A stretch of 64,000 bases of DNA from positions 2,312,116 through 2,376,115 of the forward strand of contig KL647294.1 of assembly GCA_000727475.1 (NCBI GenBank), written 5' to 3'. A program made the position numbers and the translations under genes. The notes under the pieces were generated by a model. That model was not told where the DNA came from. It made no database searches and worked only from the letters and a program-made list of their open reading frames with translations. Of this stretch, positions 34,052 to 46,395 are shown piece by piece; positions within the stretch are counted from its first letter, which is position 1, and the number at the start of each line of letters is the position of its first letter. This DNA is from Sarcocystis neurona (Eukaryota; Apicomplexa; Conoidasida; Eucoccidiorida; Sarcocystidae).

Positions 34052-34163
34052 AATACACGTTTGCGCCATTCTTCGTGGACTGTAGCTTCCTTTAACTGTT
34101 GATTCGGACCATGGGACCAGACGGTGACTTTGACACTGTGTTGATTGCTGCGTATTCACGAGG
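34052..34163. repeat. 110-bp direct repeat, copy 2
   Basis: Begins AATACACGTTTGCGCC; differs from copy 1 at about two positions. The copies are 291 bp apart start to start. No coding capacity is apparent in the intervening DNA. Confidence 0.9.
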
Positions 34164-36283
34164 TGCGACCATAATGTGCCAAAGAAGATTGTTTAATGTG
34201 CTTACATCGCGCCGTCACCTTCGCAAGGCCAGGGTGGAATACACCATCGTCGCCAGCCTCGAAGATAGAAGGAGCCAGATTTCACCCTTCACACCTGGAG
34301 GAAATTACATCTGGAGTCGTCCCATGTATACCTCACGCGTACCCATCCAACCTGGATGGATACGGATCCACCATATAGCCGTCATTCGTTTGTTGTTTCG
34401 TCCATATCATGGACGTAGCTTTATGAGGTATTGTAGCTGTTTTGCTGCTGTCCCCTTATACTGCCGTGTATCCCCACCTGCTGGGACTGACTCGTTGGCC
34501 AAAACGCTCAGAATGCACACGCCGGACGCGTTTGGATATTGCCCGAAGCTTCGCGTTTTGCGGATCAGTGGTTGAATGCAATTCTTCGTCATAACGTTGC
34601 ACGCAGCAGCGTAGTACATCTATGTATATACATGCGTATCTGTGTAGTCTTGCGCATATGTACCTCTGAGGAGTGTTTATATCTGGTTCTGGGGTGTTGC
34701 TCGGAGTCTCTGCTGAACGTTCTGCAGCTGCCTCACATCCTCTTTGAATAGACATGCACCATCCGTATCTGTTAACCACGCATCGAACAGCAGCGTACCT
34801 GTTTACGGGTGCGTACGTGGGCGTCGGGTCTACACGGATAGATTCTCCATCTTTATATGCGTGCCGGATGCGCCTAAATATATATATGTATGTTTTTGTG
34901 TATGTGCACATATCCTGTATTAACATTTGTATGTATATATATATATATGTGCGCATATGTTCACATGTATGCGTGTATGTGTGTATCCCGCGAGCAAATA
35001 GATGCACACGGACCCGGGCTTGCGTATGCGAACATATGTGTGTCTATGGCTCCGTGGTGTATATGTGCATCGCACGAGTGTCTTCCGAGCCAGTGGTCGA
35101 ATTTTCTCTTACACAGGTACGTACACACGCGCACCTTTTGCAGACGGATCCCACCTTTGTGTGAAACCTTTCGCGTGTTAACTCCGCACAGCCGTTGTCC
35201 GCGTGTTCAAATGCGTGTTTAATACCGCGGCTTTCCCGTGTGTTCGTCAGAAGTGCGGCGCCGGCTGAGTCTCGCTGCGAACTCTTTCTGCGGCGGCTGT
35301 GTCGTATTAGTTTTGTTGCTTCTTCCTCCGTCGCCATCCATTATTATTATGCCTTCGGCCTACTTTGGTGCCGTGCTGGTCTGCCTTTCCTACAGCTCTT
35401 TCTTGGTACAGCGTCTCATCTCTGGTTCCCGCCGTTGCGAGTCACGGTCGGGGTGTGTGTATCACTGCAGCTGGGCGTACATCTGTGCGCCCTCAATACG
35501 TAGTCATTTGTGGAAGCAGTTAGACATCTATTCACACAACTGTAACATATATACGTATATGTATATGTACGTATTATCAGGCCACGACCGTTGGGATCCT
35601 ATTCGATTTCCTCTGCACATCGGTTTCTTCGTGTCCCGCTCTCTGGAGCCACTGCCATAACATCTAGCGTTCTGATGTCTCCACGTCGTTGTCTGCAGAG
35701 CCTCTGTCCTGTCCTGGTCCTTTTTCTCGCGGCGTTTCCGCGATGTTACTGCTGCGCTGGTGTCGGACGGGGTTGGACTCTGTTTCGCGACCAGGTTGTT
35801 CCACCCTGTAGCTGTTCGTTTTAGCGTCTTTACCGACCAATTTTCTAGATGGTTTTTACTCACGTGTGGTGGGCCTCGTACCCAGCAGAACTTCCCAGCT
35901 TTCTCTGCTCCCGCACGAAGCAGCACCGGCTGCTAAGCGTGCGTTGTTCTGCTGCCTCCCCTTATGCTCGTGTTGGTTTCTTCGTGTCGTCCGTTCAGTG
36001 CATCTGCGGATCTGTCTTTGTAAATGCTGGGTAGTTTTATCCATACAGATGTATATCATTGATATCTACCTTTATACGTACCTTCGCCTATATATATATG
36101 TGTATACTTTGGTCCACGAGAGCCTGGCGGCCATAGGCACACGCAGGTACATTTGTGTGTGAACAAGAGCTTTTCCCTCATAGGAGCATACGTGCACACA
36201 AGTGTGACTACGTGTTCTCGCTATTCCATGTCATCTGATGCTGCACCGACGCACGGGAGGTTTCCTCGGTTTGTTTTTTTCAG
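34164..36283. other. upstream/intron-1 region of the eL20 gene
   Basis: Contains TA/TG microsatellites (34880-34970, 35548-35575, 36085-36105). A short first coding exon for eL20 should lie here but could not be fixed, because only a few N-terminal residues are expected before [10 protein letters not shown]. Confidence 0.45.
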
Positions 36284-36640
36284 ATTTATCAGTTCCAGGT
36301 GGTGGGCCGAAAGCGTCCGACGGAAGGTGAGACGCAGCCGCCGCTGTATCGCATGCGGCTGTTTGCGCGGAACAAGGTGCTGGCGGTGTCCAAGTTCTGG
36401 TATTTGCTGAAGAAGATGAAGAAAGTGAAGAAAAGCAAAGGGGAAATTCTCGCAGTGAATGAGCTGAGGGAAAAGCGCCCCACGTACGTCAAGAACTTTG
36501 GCATCTGGCTCCGCTACGATAGCCGCACAGGCACTCACAACATGTACAAGGAAATCCGCGATGTTTCGCAGAACGGCGCCGTCTCGCAGCTCTACGCAGA
36601 AATGGCCGGCCGCCACCGCGCCCTCCCTAGCAATATTCAG
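36284..36640 (+). CDS. RPL18A: 60S ribosomal protein eL20 (L18a), exon 2
   Basis: This exon encodes 119 codons, from [18 protein letters not shown] to HRALPSNIQ. It matches eL20/L18a throughout: VVGRKRP at the N-terminus, [37 protein letters not shown], and the hallmark [20 protein letters not shown] with GRHRA. The acceptor is a T-run ending TTTTTTTCAG and the donor is CAG|GTAAGA; both are phase 0. eL20 is a structural protein of the large cytosolic ribosomal subunit. Composition is free of homopolymer runs, in contrast to the islands. Together with exon 3 it gives 173 residues, close to the usual 175-185, so only a very short first exon is missing. Confidence 0.97.
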
Positions 36641-37709
36641 GTAAGAACAAAAACGGAAGGGAAAAAACACATTCCCCGTTTATTAAGGAGAGTTTGTGTC
36701 GAAGACGCAAGAACGGAGAAGCACAGGTAGCCTCTCTGCGGTTTGGCAGCCCGAGTGACGTGTGTGCGCTTTTAGGCTTTGGCGTGTATTGCAGAAACCT
36801 GCACGGATATGGCGGGACTCTTCAGTCGGGAGAAAAATAAGGCTGGATGTGTATAGAGAGATACTACATGGACGCAGAGGATTGCGCTGTATTACTATTT
36901 AGGGGGGAAATGTAGGAACGGGAAGAAGGGAGTCTGCTGCTGCAGAGAAAGGCGGGATTATATCTTGAAACCTGTGTGGAATAAGTCCAGCTTTCTATGG
37001 TGAGAAATAGCGTCAGTAGTAATTTGATGCCGTGGAAGGGACTAATCGTGTGATACAGAAGCAGAGGGTCATCCGTTCAGAAGCAGATCGGCAGAAACCT
37101 CAGTTCGCTGGTGGAAAAGCGGAGAAGCGTACGCTTTCGAGTTTACACGGTTGTGCGCTCCTGATCCTTGTTTACAACAATACACCTCTGTGGTCTGTGT
37201 ATATGTGTTCCTGTGTGTGTACGTATGTGTACTCACATCATCACAGCGTGTCTTCGACGAGGAGCACGGCGGCAGCAGGTTGCTGCTGTTACTCCACTTT
37301 TAACGGTGTAATGTGCCTCTCATTTGCCAAGCTCTCATTGCAATGAAGGCGAGGCGAAGACACAGAAGAACGGCTTCCGGACAGTGATCGGCTGTTCCAG
37401 TGCGTCCTGTGTCGTTGTCGACTCAGGGGGACGCATTGTCGTTTTTCCGTAAAATACCCGTACGCCTGCGTGTGTTTGTGTCGCTGCGTAGGAGGTGAGC
37501 GTGTACGTTTCTATACAGCCGTATCTGCACTTGACATACATGCACACACAACTGTGTCGTGCCGTGTTTGGGTTCTCAGCGTTTTGCAGAGATTTTTGTA
37601 GAAGGCGCTCTGCACGTGGTTGATGCGTCGCGCCACTTTCTCTTTGCTTTCCAGCATGGGTGTTTCTGACTGTGTGCGGTCCCGCTCTTCTGCTTTTCTT
37701 GCCTTCCAG
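36641..37709 (+). other. RPL18A: intron 2 of the eL20 gene
   Basis: Phase-0 intron of 1,069 bp, GTAAGA..CCTTCCAG. It contains no triplet island, only a short GTGTGT-rich stretch near 37196-37235. Confidence 0.93.
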
Positions 37710-37874
37710 ATCATTCGCGTGGCACAAATCAAGGCAAGCCAGTGCAGACGCCCGCACATGCTGCAGTTGTTCGACAGCAAGCTGAAGCTCCCTGCCATCC
37801 GCCGCATTTTCCCGACGCCGAAAAACAGAAAAACCACTTTCTGTGCGCGGAAACCCACTCTCTTCCTTCGCTAG
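37710..37874 (+). CDS. RPL18A: 60S ribosomal protein eL20 (L18a), exon 3
   Basis: Terminal exon of 54 codons plus TAG. It reads IIRVAQIKASQCRRPHMLQL, FDSKLKLPAIRRIFPTPKNR and KTTFCARKPTLFLR. The SQCRRP, QxFxxSKLKxP and (A/T)xRPxxFF-like tail motifs are those of eL20; the final residues (RKPTLFLR) are close to the RPxTFF ending of relatives. Phase 0 continuity with exon 2 is exact. Confidence 0.96.
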   Translation: MIRVAQIKASQCRRPHMLQLFDSKLKLPAIRRIFPTPKNRKTTFCARKPTLFLR

Positions 37875-39116
37875 CCAAAGAAGGGGGGAGACACCGTCAG
37901 TTGCACAGAGGTCTCTATTCTTTGGCGTGCGGCTGTGTGTGTGTGGATGTTTGTGCACGTATGCATGTGTACACCTGCACGTATACTTGTTTGTGTTTGT
38001 GTATACCATATACGTGTCTGTGAATGCTTCAATACGGAGTTGAAGTGTTTATACTTCAAAGGAAGTACAAACAAACACGTACAAACAATCAAACACGTAG
38101 ATGACGTGTTTGTTGGTATACACGCATGAACGCCGTGTGCTTGTATGATGGCACTGCCGTGGTGTGCAAGAGAATGCTGCGGCAGCAACTTCCCTGCTAC
38201 TTTTGCTTTCCAGTGCACTTTTTACCGAGACAAAAAAACAGTGTTGGTGATAGTTGATCGGCGAAGGAAAAGCGAGACTTTTCCTGCAAAGGTGTAAAAA
38301 AACGCGTCGTCTTCTGGCAAAGGTGGAAGAGAGCAAGTATTTTAGAGCGGAGTCTGTCGAGCAGTGTTAAGAAAGAGGAACTGGACGCTCAATTACCAGA
38401 GTAAAGGAGCAGATCGGAAACACAGCCGCAGAAAAAAGTTGGAGAGGTGTGGCTACAGGAGGCGGCTCAATGAAGCACATTAAAACGGCGAAACACTATC
38501 CGGAACGCCAGGCGGAATCCCGTGTGTTGCAGATGTGTATCATTGGTGTGTGTACATACACCTGTAATGAGCATACTGTGTGTATGCCGGCTGAAGACAT
38601 GAATCTTTCGTACACATATCCATAGCCTACGGATGATAGCCACTGTGTGTACGGACACGTTGTTGTAAATCGATGTTTTATACGTGCAGCCTGTGTGTGT
38701 GTTCCGCATGTGATGTGTTCAAACTTTCGATAGAAAGTCGGTAATACTTTCACTTTTAGACCAGTTATTTATTCACCGATGACCGACGGTAGTGATTATG
38801 CGGCGCTTCCTCACTTCCAAACTACCTGCGTTGCTTGCAGAGTCGTCGTTAGAATCTCTGCTAGTTTTGACAGTATCTTCACTAACGCCGCCCCAAAACG
38901 CTCTGCCCCGCATTTCTGTTTCCCTGATGTTTTTCCTCCTCAGAGTTGATGAGAATTTGTGTGTATTCCTTCTCGCTCTCTCTTGTAGACGTCTCTTGCA
39001 GTGCTGATGCGAACACTCCCATATTCACACTCTCTAAAGTCAAAATCGCTCACCACCAAGTATTGCCTCTTTCACATCTGTTTCACGAAATCCAAGTAGT
39101 GATTCCATTACTTCAC
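37875..39116. other. 3' flank of the eL20 gene, no further gene recognised
   Basis: TG-rich sequence at 37930-38010. A polyadenylation signal could not be assigned. Only short unconvincing open frames. Confidence 0.5.
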
Positions 39117-39297
39117 CCCGCGCGAGGATTTTTAAATGTGTTACCAGGTGAATGGCGATGTTCACGATTACTTACATGACACTACTTACGTTTGGAGGAC
39201 TATTTTGCAGACAATACTGAAAAACAGACCAACTTTCTGCCACATACTTACAGACGAAGATGACGTACAAGAAGAAAGCAAGTTGGTAGTTACAAGG
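39117..39297. repeat. diverged direct repeat, copy A
   Basis: Similar to 39558-39737. Shared stretches include CTTACATGACACTACTTACG and GAAGATGACGTACAAGAAGA (copy A spelling). The plus frame reads DVHDYLHDTTYVWRTILQTI. Confidence 0.8.
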
Positions 39298-39557
39298 AAT
39301 TCCTTTTTCCTTGATCTGACAAAGCTTGAGGCTTCTTCGCCGCGTGCTGCTTCCGTCAGGTTTCGAACAGACGTACAGGGATTTCCGTGTTTCGTGGATG
39401 TCGTGAGGACTATGCAGCCACACGGAAGTCGAAATTATCCGCCACATGTGTGTACGTACATGTATATATATATATATACGTATATGCATACGTCTGTCAC
39501 ACACGCAAACGTACCGCACTTTGTAGTGCCTCCACATGTGCTTAATGTTCTGCTTAG

Positions 39558-39737
39558 GCCGCGCGAAGATTATCAAACGTGTTAACACGTGAATGGATTT
39601 GTTCACGACCACTTATATGACATTACTTACGTTTGCAGAGCTATTCTGCAGGTAATACTGAAAAACAAAGCATTTTTCTGCCACAAACGTATACACGAAG
39701 ATGATGTACAAAAAGAAAGCATTGGTAGTTTCTCCAC
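39558..39737. repeat. diverged direct repeat, copy B
   Basis: The plus frame reads FVHDHLYDITYVCRAILQVI, aligned residue for residue with copy A; the minus frame of both copies is also open and similar. Spacing is 441 bp start to start. Confidence 0.8.
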
Positions 39738-40237
39738 ACCTTTTGCCTGTTGGCTTTCTACAGGCGAAAAAGCAGCAGAACGTGGGAAGCGGTGCAAGAC
39801 ACCGCGACCAGCGATACAAGCACACAGCGGGACAGTTTCCTTGTAGACGGTGCGCGACCGTTGCCTCCAAGCTTCTTTAAAGTATCGTGTCTAGCAGATA
39901 CTGTAAGGTCAGTGGAACCTTATACATTCAGAGGGAACGCTACCAAGTTGCACTGATCGGCCACCTCCACGTTAGGTAACATTATACCAGGCAGTGACAA
40001 GCGTCTCCTTTGAACCTTTCCTGGTTTCTCACTCTGTCAGGAGACATGACGGCACATCTGCGCAGTCGTAAATTGGCTTCGCGTTCATACATTTTGCTTG
40101 TTTTATTGAGTCCCGCATTACGCTGTGGGCGGTTGTCTCTTTACCTAAAGCATTCACAACTATCTACAACAGTTGCACAGCCGGCTAAGTCTTGTCTGTT
40201 TCGAGTGTGATATTTTGTCTGCAGTGACGACCCTTAT

Positions 40238-40578
40238 CTTCAGGTAAATTACAGACGAAATACCCACTCTTGACAAGCGTCTACCCATTTCAGCTGTCAA
40301 AGGATAACTGTACTTGCGCACTTGGCGCACTTCGCGTCCTCAAGGACACATCTATATTGTTGTTCATTCTGTCAACCGTTGATCCAGAGCCGCTCCAGAC
40401 TGCAGCCTTACCTGGTCTCTACCTGCGTTCACACGTCATAAAGGCAGCCAATTCACCTGCAACATCAGTGTTCTCCTGCGGCGTCAATGCCTTCTTCAAT
40501 TCTCCTTATTCAGTGCTAGTCATAGCACCGTGGGCAGGAATCCACGCGTTTGTACTTCCCGAGCTGTTCCTTCGTTAG
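40238..40578 (+). CDS. possible exon, unrecognised
   Basis: A plus frame reads LSKDNCTCALGALRVLKDTS, then VDPEPLQTAALPGLYLRSHV and SPYSVLVIAPWAGIHAFVLP, ending at TAG 40576-40578. No competing long frame exists on either strand here, unlike most of the window. The start is not ATG and splice sites are unclear. No family is recognised. Confidence 0.3.
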
Positions 40579-43092
40579 TCTATGGACTGCTGCTCTGACT
40601 TGACCTGCGCCTACCGTGTATGCTCGATTCAAGTCAATAAATAACCGTACCTCCACAGCTGTAAGATGGAATAAGCTACCTTGGTGGCATAGTCGGTGGC
40701 TTAGTCGTCCACCTACACCCTTCTATATTTAGAGGAATCTGCGCTCGGACACAAATTTCGATTTGTCACATCGCTGCCGTCACATTTTTCAATGTCTTTT
40801 TGTGCATACCCAGGCCTACGGTCACACACTTGTTTGTCTGTTTGTTGTGAGCGTCTCTCCTGGCCGGGTAGGGTGCTGCTGATGACTTCCACAGGAAAGT
40901 GGTGCAAGTAAATTCCCAAACAGGGGCACAAATACGTACAGGAAGATCTGTTCTCTCTGCCCACGTGTGTGGCGTCTGTGCCGACGTGTTTTTTGTCCCT
41001 GTACATGTTGTGCTACTCTCGGCAGTACGTGTGTGGTGGTTCTCAAAGCGAGGCGCAGTACTGTGTGAACGTCTCTCCGTATATGTGTGTCAACCATGCC
41101 TAACTGCGTTTTTCTGTTCTCCCTCCGTAGGATTTTCTTCCCTGGATAGTGTGCGCTGCTCGGAGAGCTGCCTGCTAAGAATTATCTATGAAGACTTAGG
41201 GAGTGAATTATTCTTGCCTCATGTCGGAAAGGCAGCACGACGACGCACCGTGGGGAGGGCTGTTAGCTGCGCCAGGTCGCAATCCCGGGTACAGACTGCC
41301 ACGACTACCGTCCGGTACACCTGCTGTACCTCTATAAATGAAACTGGTGGCACCGTACAGATGAGTGCTCGAGGTAGAGCAGATTACTGTAGCAGAATCA
41401 GCTCTGCCTGTTAAAGCACAGAATGTTTCTGTTGTATACATTCAACTGCCGCATTTGAAGAAGTTTGGGACAGCTGATAGAAAATCTGAAGGATATGTTG
41501 AAGACGCTCTGCACACCAAACGTGTAGACATGGAGAGTCATAATTCGCTATGAAAGCTCCACAAACCTGGAAACCCCCTTTGTTAAACATCTTGTGGCCT
41601 CTTCTCTTAAAGTAGCTCCTCGGGTTCCAACGCAGACGCGCGTATGTCAGCCACTCTTGCTGTTTAAACGTGCATTCGCCTTTCCCGTCAAACACTCCCA
41701 TTTCACGCGTTCCTTCGCTCTGCTTGGCGCTATTCTTTCTAGTTGATGCCTACGCCTCTCCCCATGTATAGCAGTACGGCTGACCGATACCGCTGAGCTG
41801 CATTTTACATAAAAAGGAAAGCTAACACGTGTAGAACGTGTCGTAGTGGCAGCGGCAGTACAGGTGAATATCAAGGATTGACATGTGTTAAAGGCCGCTC
41901 TTTAGAAAAAACACAGGCATAGCAGCGGCATCGTGAGATCCACGTGGATCTCCACTTACATGTAGGGAGGTGATCTGCGTGAGGGACTATTACCGTGAGG
42001 GAAGAAGTTGTGGCAGAACAGCATCTTGTCACGGGCACGACAAGGCCAGAAGGAGGAAATTCGGACTCTGTATGTCCACGGATGAAGCACGTATAGACCC
42101 CCACATGATCGGTGTATCTGTATACGCATATCTCGAAACACGTGTGGGTACGCTCACGAATGCATACGACACATAAGCGCGTGTCTACCTCCGTATCTAT
42201 CCAACTCTATCTCTCTATATATTACTAACAGTTATTTCCCATGTCATTTACGCCACCCTGAGTCGATTACTTCTGTGAATATCGGTCGCGACTGGCCTAC
42301 AGGAATCCCTGCACCTAGAGAATCATCAAAAGTGTCTGCATCGCGGAAACGCATGGACTTCCCCGGAACTATGCGGAGATACGTGTACGTGTAATAGCAT
42401 CGACGCATGTCGTTCTTCTCAAAAGCACTTTGTGGAATTACCTGTCCGAACGCAAACACGCGCGTCAGTATACCGTCTATGCAAAAACTCTATGCGTAGT
42501 CCAGGTGTATTTGCTACTTGTAGACGGACATCGACGTGTGAGCAGAATTTGAAGACAGTGCCGGGAGCTACGGATCGCTAACACGTGCTGGTGCATACTA
42601 CTTCTGTCTGCCTACAGTCGAGCGTACACGACCTACCTACACTAATTTACGCCAGTCTGCTACTATCAAACGTATACTTGTGAATGTCTCACTTGATGTC
42701 GATATGCGTATGTAGGATGCACACGAGTCCATTCAACTGGTGTTGTGAGCCTCTCTGCGCAGACGCACACTGCGTTAGGTGAAGCCTTTTTTTTTTCACT
42801 GGCGTATGTCGAGCTTTAAACTTGTTATCCTTTGAGTGCATCCACACATACGAATAATTCCTTCCTAATAGAGTATATCTTGTACATTTTCGTAAATTCC
42901 AGCACATAGAGGCCACGTATGTCCCCTGTGCATCCGCATGCACGCCTGCACCAGACACAGCGGCTTTACCACGACCTCTTTGGCTCACTCAGCCTCCGAC
43001 TGCCTTTGCAGGCTTCTTTCTGTCACGCATCCGCTAACTCGTTGGGCAGTTGAATGTGGACATTCCTGTGACAGGGAGACACGTTTTTTTTA
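40579..43092. other. repeat-poor stretch, no gene recognised
   Basis: Short frames on both strands, none with domain or clean splice sites. Confidence 0.45.
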
Positions 43093-43293
43093 GAACTCAG
43101 GACGTGAATACTGTGGACGCTTTTCAGAAAGACGACAGCGACAGCTGCACGGCGGCTGCAGGTCCTCTTTTCGTGGAACTAGCCGGGCTAGCGATTTGCG
43201 GGCTGTTGGCTTGTTCCTCCTCAACACCTATTTTTCGTGTAGTTCTCCCAAGGAGCTTCTAAGGCTTACACATGTAGAGAACTCTGTCTACTA
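43093..43293 (+). CDS. possible terminal exon, unrecognised
   Basis: A T-run acceptor (GTTTTTTTTAG) precedes 43093. One frame reads SGREYCGRFSERRQRQLHGG, then LRAVGLFLLNTYFSCSSPKE and ends in TAA at 43291-43293. An overlapping frame to 43262 contains a hydrophobic stretch (PLFVELAGLAICGLLACSS). The two cannot be separated here. Confidence 0.25.
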
Positions 43294-44480
43294 AACTCTG
43301 TAACGCCGTCTCGATCTAGCAGCCTTTCACATTAGACCACATGACCCGTTTCTGCAGAGGCATCCGGTATTATCTACTAAACGTTCTCTGCAATGTCAGC
43401 TTATGGAGAGGAAAATTGTCTTTTTCAAGCCTTCGACAAGTCCGTAAGAGCGGTCAACTAGCCGTCGCCACGACTTGCACCTGTTTGTCCCCGACCGTAC
43501 ACTTCTATCGAACCGACTTCACGTGCTTTGACGACGGATTTTTATGACGTCCGACCGAAAGTAAACGTCTCTTTCTCCTTTTAAGGTGCTGATGCATTGC
43601 ACTGCCAAAGCTTTGCGTCGACTCTAACACGGCGGGTCTCGCTTTGCCTTCCAGTTGCCAACCCGAAGGGTGCTCCAGTTTCCACTTCGAACAGGATAAA
43701 TTCACTGGACTTCTTTAGAAGCGTTTGGTTGCCCCGTGAATCACTTAAACTCCCTGGGCTTTGGGAAAGGACTGTTTTGCTACCGGCACACACAGGATAC
43801 AAACAATATTGCAGTATTACGTCATGTTTCCCTATTTATACATATAGACAGCTATAGATATATATATCTGCATATGTATCTGTGCGCATCTGTCGCTTCC
43901 TCTGATCCGCGTTCGCGTATGTCTAACTTGGGGGTGAGCTTCCTCTTCTTTCCTCGACGACCGTTGTTTATTGAGGAAGAATTTTGACGTATCTTTCTTG
44001 TCTACGGGTTTTTTCCGTCTCCACCAAGATTTTCACTTTCCTTCGTATTTGCCTCTGCCTCCACCGTGTCAGAAGGGACGCGCGCGGACAGATGTCTGCT
44101 TTCTCCTTCGTCCTCCCACTTCAGCAGAGGAAGCTCCGTTTCTTTTCGCCTTACTCCTTTTTGCAACAGCTTTTTGACTTCCTTTTCTTCTGCTGCCCCG
44201 TATTCGTTTTTTTTTTTCAAATAAGTCTCTCTTCTCTCACAGCAGGCGAAAAATCTCTCTTCTTCTTTTCTGACTGTGTCACTTTTTTTACTCCGTCTTT
44301 GCACTTGCACTAGATTATCCTCTGGTCTAAACTTCGCATTACCACTTCTTCAATACAAACGTGTGTGTGGACTCACTCGGCTATCTCATGCGTAGCAGTA
44401 GGTACAACCATCCACACGCATGCACACAGAAACACACATCATATACCTAGAAATATATATCTTTGTGTGCGGATCCATTA
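43294..44480. other. mixed region, polypyrimidine at its end
   Basis: From about 43960 to 44300 the plus strand is strongly T/C-rich. The complementary minus frame (44002-44310) reads as charged Lys/Glu sequence (KKSDTVRKEEERFFACCERR), as any purine-rich strand would, so it is not taken as a gene. Confidence 0.4.
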
Positions 44481-44941
44481 ATGCACGCGCATATAATACG
44501 CCCAATCACACGAGTTGCACGCCTACAAATATATGTATGTATCTATGCACATACATACATACATACATATGTATATACACACATATACATATGCATGTGT
44601 ATGTACAGGACGTCCAAGCCTACGATTTGAAAACCCAGGTAGACACGTGTATGTAAAGGTATCTACGTAGATATGTACGTCCAATATGAACGCCTAGATC
44701 TCTATGTATGTATCTGTGTGCGTATATATATATATATATGTGTAGAATAGTACGTCCAAGCCTACGGTGTTAACACTTAGAAACACACGTCTACGTGTGT
44801 GTATCTACATGGATATATGCATCCGATATCTCCCAGTCGACAGTGTACACACGTACAACTATAGATATGTACTAGGTAAGTACACACGCATACAATACTT
44901 GCCAACTCACACGACAAACATATAGAAACGCACATACGTAG

Positions 44942-44972
<31 letters not shown>

Positions 44973-45065
44973 ATGCGTCCACGCCAGCACATCAGCCACT
45001 TCTGAATACACGTACGAATCTACATCCGTATACAATACGTCCAAGCCTACATGTTAAACACCTGG
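44481..45065. repeat. degenerate array with TA/CA microsatellites
   Basis: Recurrent segments of the type TACGTCCAAGCCTACG occur at about 44608, 44751 and 45027, with weaker relatives between them, each followed by an ACAC-rich piece and a TA run (for example 44725-44740, 44943-44968). Confidence 0.65.
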
Positions 45066-45169
45066 AAGTAGACACATATGTATATGGATGTGTGTGCATG
45101 CGCGCAGGTCTATATACACCTATACGCCTAACCCTGCTCTCCTTCACGTATACGCCGGTCTGCCCGTTG

Positions 45170-46340
45170 AGGAGGTGCTCTCCCGACTTCATTTTCCCCC
45201 GCTGCTGCCCTCTTTATTGCCCGTCTCTGCTGATGGGTTTGTCCAGTTTATGTAAAGAGGAAAATCTTCTCGTTCGCACTGCTCCTGCTTTTCCTCTTCG
45301 GCTCCCTGCCCGTAGTAATATCACTATTACGCTGTTGTCGCTATCCACCACCGGTTTTCCTGCAAAGACTGGTGTGGCACTTGCTTTGCGGACGAAACGG
45401 CGCCTGTTTTCTTCCTTTTCTTACTCTTCTGTCGCCGGCTGCTACTACGCTGTATCCTGCTGCATACACGTCAATATACCTGGATCCTGTCCTTTTCGTA
45501 TTTTGTCGCTTCACGTCCGTCAGCTCGATTTCCTTCCCCACCTTCTTGCTGCAGGTCTTTACCGCTGCTTTCTATCCACTGATGCATCTGCGCGCCTCGT
45601 CCGCCCTTTCTTCCCCGTCTCCGGCGTTTTTTTGTTCCCGCCGTTTCTTGGTCGTCCTGGCCCGCATGCCGCGCTCCGTGTCTCCTTGTCTGCCTTTTCT
45701 CACTTCCTCTGCGTATGTTGGCCGTTGTTTCGCCCTTCTACACTTTTCCACTGCTCTCCCCCGTCGCTCGAGGCTACCCTCCCATCTTCAGAAAGAACAT
45801 GCGTAGAGCACGTGCTCACGCGGTCCGCTGCTTTCTGGGAGGGTGTGTCTGCAGTTCTCCACGTGCTCTGCGGTGTGCTGCCTGCGGTCTGCCCGTTTGT
45901 CTCCGCTCTCGCTGACGTGTGCTGCAAGGCTCTTTTTTATCTCTCCCGCCGCGACGTCTCGCTTCACGCTGCAAGCGCGGACTCGGTCGCTAGCCAGCGT
46001 CTGGCTGGGCGTCATCAACCCTGCATGCGCCTTTCTCCTTCTCACCTTTCTGCAAAGTTCGTCCATTTGCGCGCAAGGTTGGTCACCTCTCTTCGACCGC
46101 GCGCGCGCGTTCTGCGTGCGTGTTGGCATTTCTCCTGCTGCTTTTCCTGCTGCTGCCGCTGCTTTTTGCTTGCGTGCTGCACACGGACATCGTTGCTGCA
46201 GAGACTGCCTGCTCTCTCTGGGCTCCCTTCTCGTTCTCTGCTTCTTCTAATTTGCACGCGCGACTTCTCCTTCGCTGCGCGCCCACCCCACTCCTCCCCT
46301 TCCTTCGTACCGACTTGTCGGGCAACCAAGAGACGCAGCG
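45170..46340. other. pyrimidine-rich strand-asymmetric region
   Basis: The plus strand is dominated by C and T over more than 1 kb. This leaves a 459-codon plus frame open (44966-46345) simply because stop codons need purines. Minus frames read Lys/Arg/Glu-rich; one begins at a true ATG at 46129 (MPTRTQNARARSKRGDQPCA) and runs to 45788. Possible roles are a long 5' leader of the downstream gene or a minus-strand exon; neither is proven. Confidence 0.45.
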
Positions 46341-46395
46341 GCTAGCAGGGTAGCAGCCTGCCACCTACACACGTGCCGGTTATATAAAACGTGGT

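Noticed and set aside
39117..39737. Retroelement remnant
   Set aside because: No reverse transcriptase, integrase or long terminal repeat motif was seen around the duplicated segments.
44966..46345. 459-codon plus-strand open frame
   Set aside because: It lies in C/T-rich DNA where stops are rare for compositional reasons, has no domain, and its first part is TA/CA repeat sequence.
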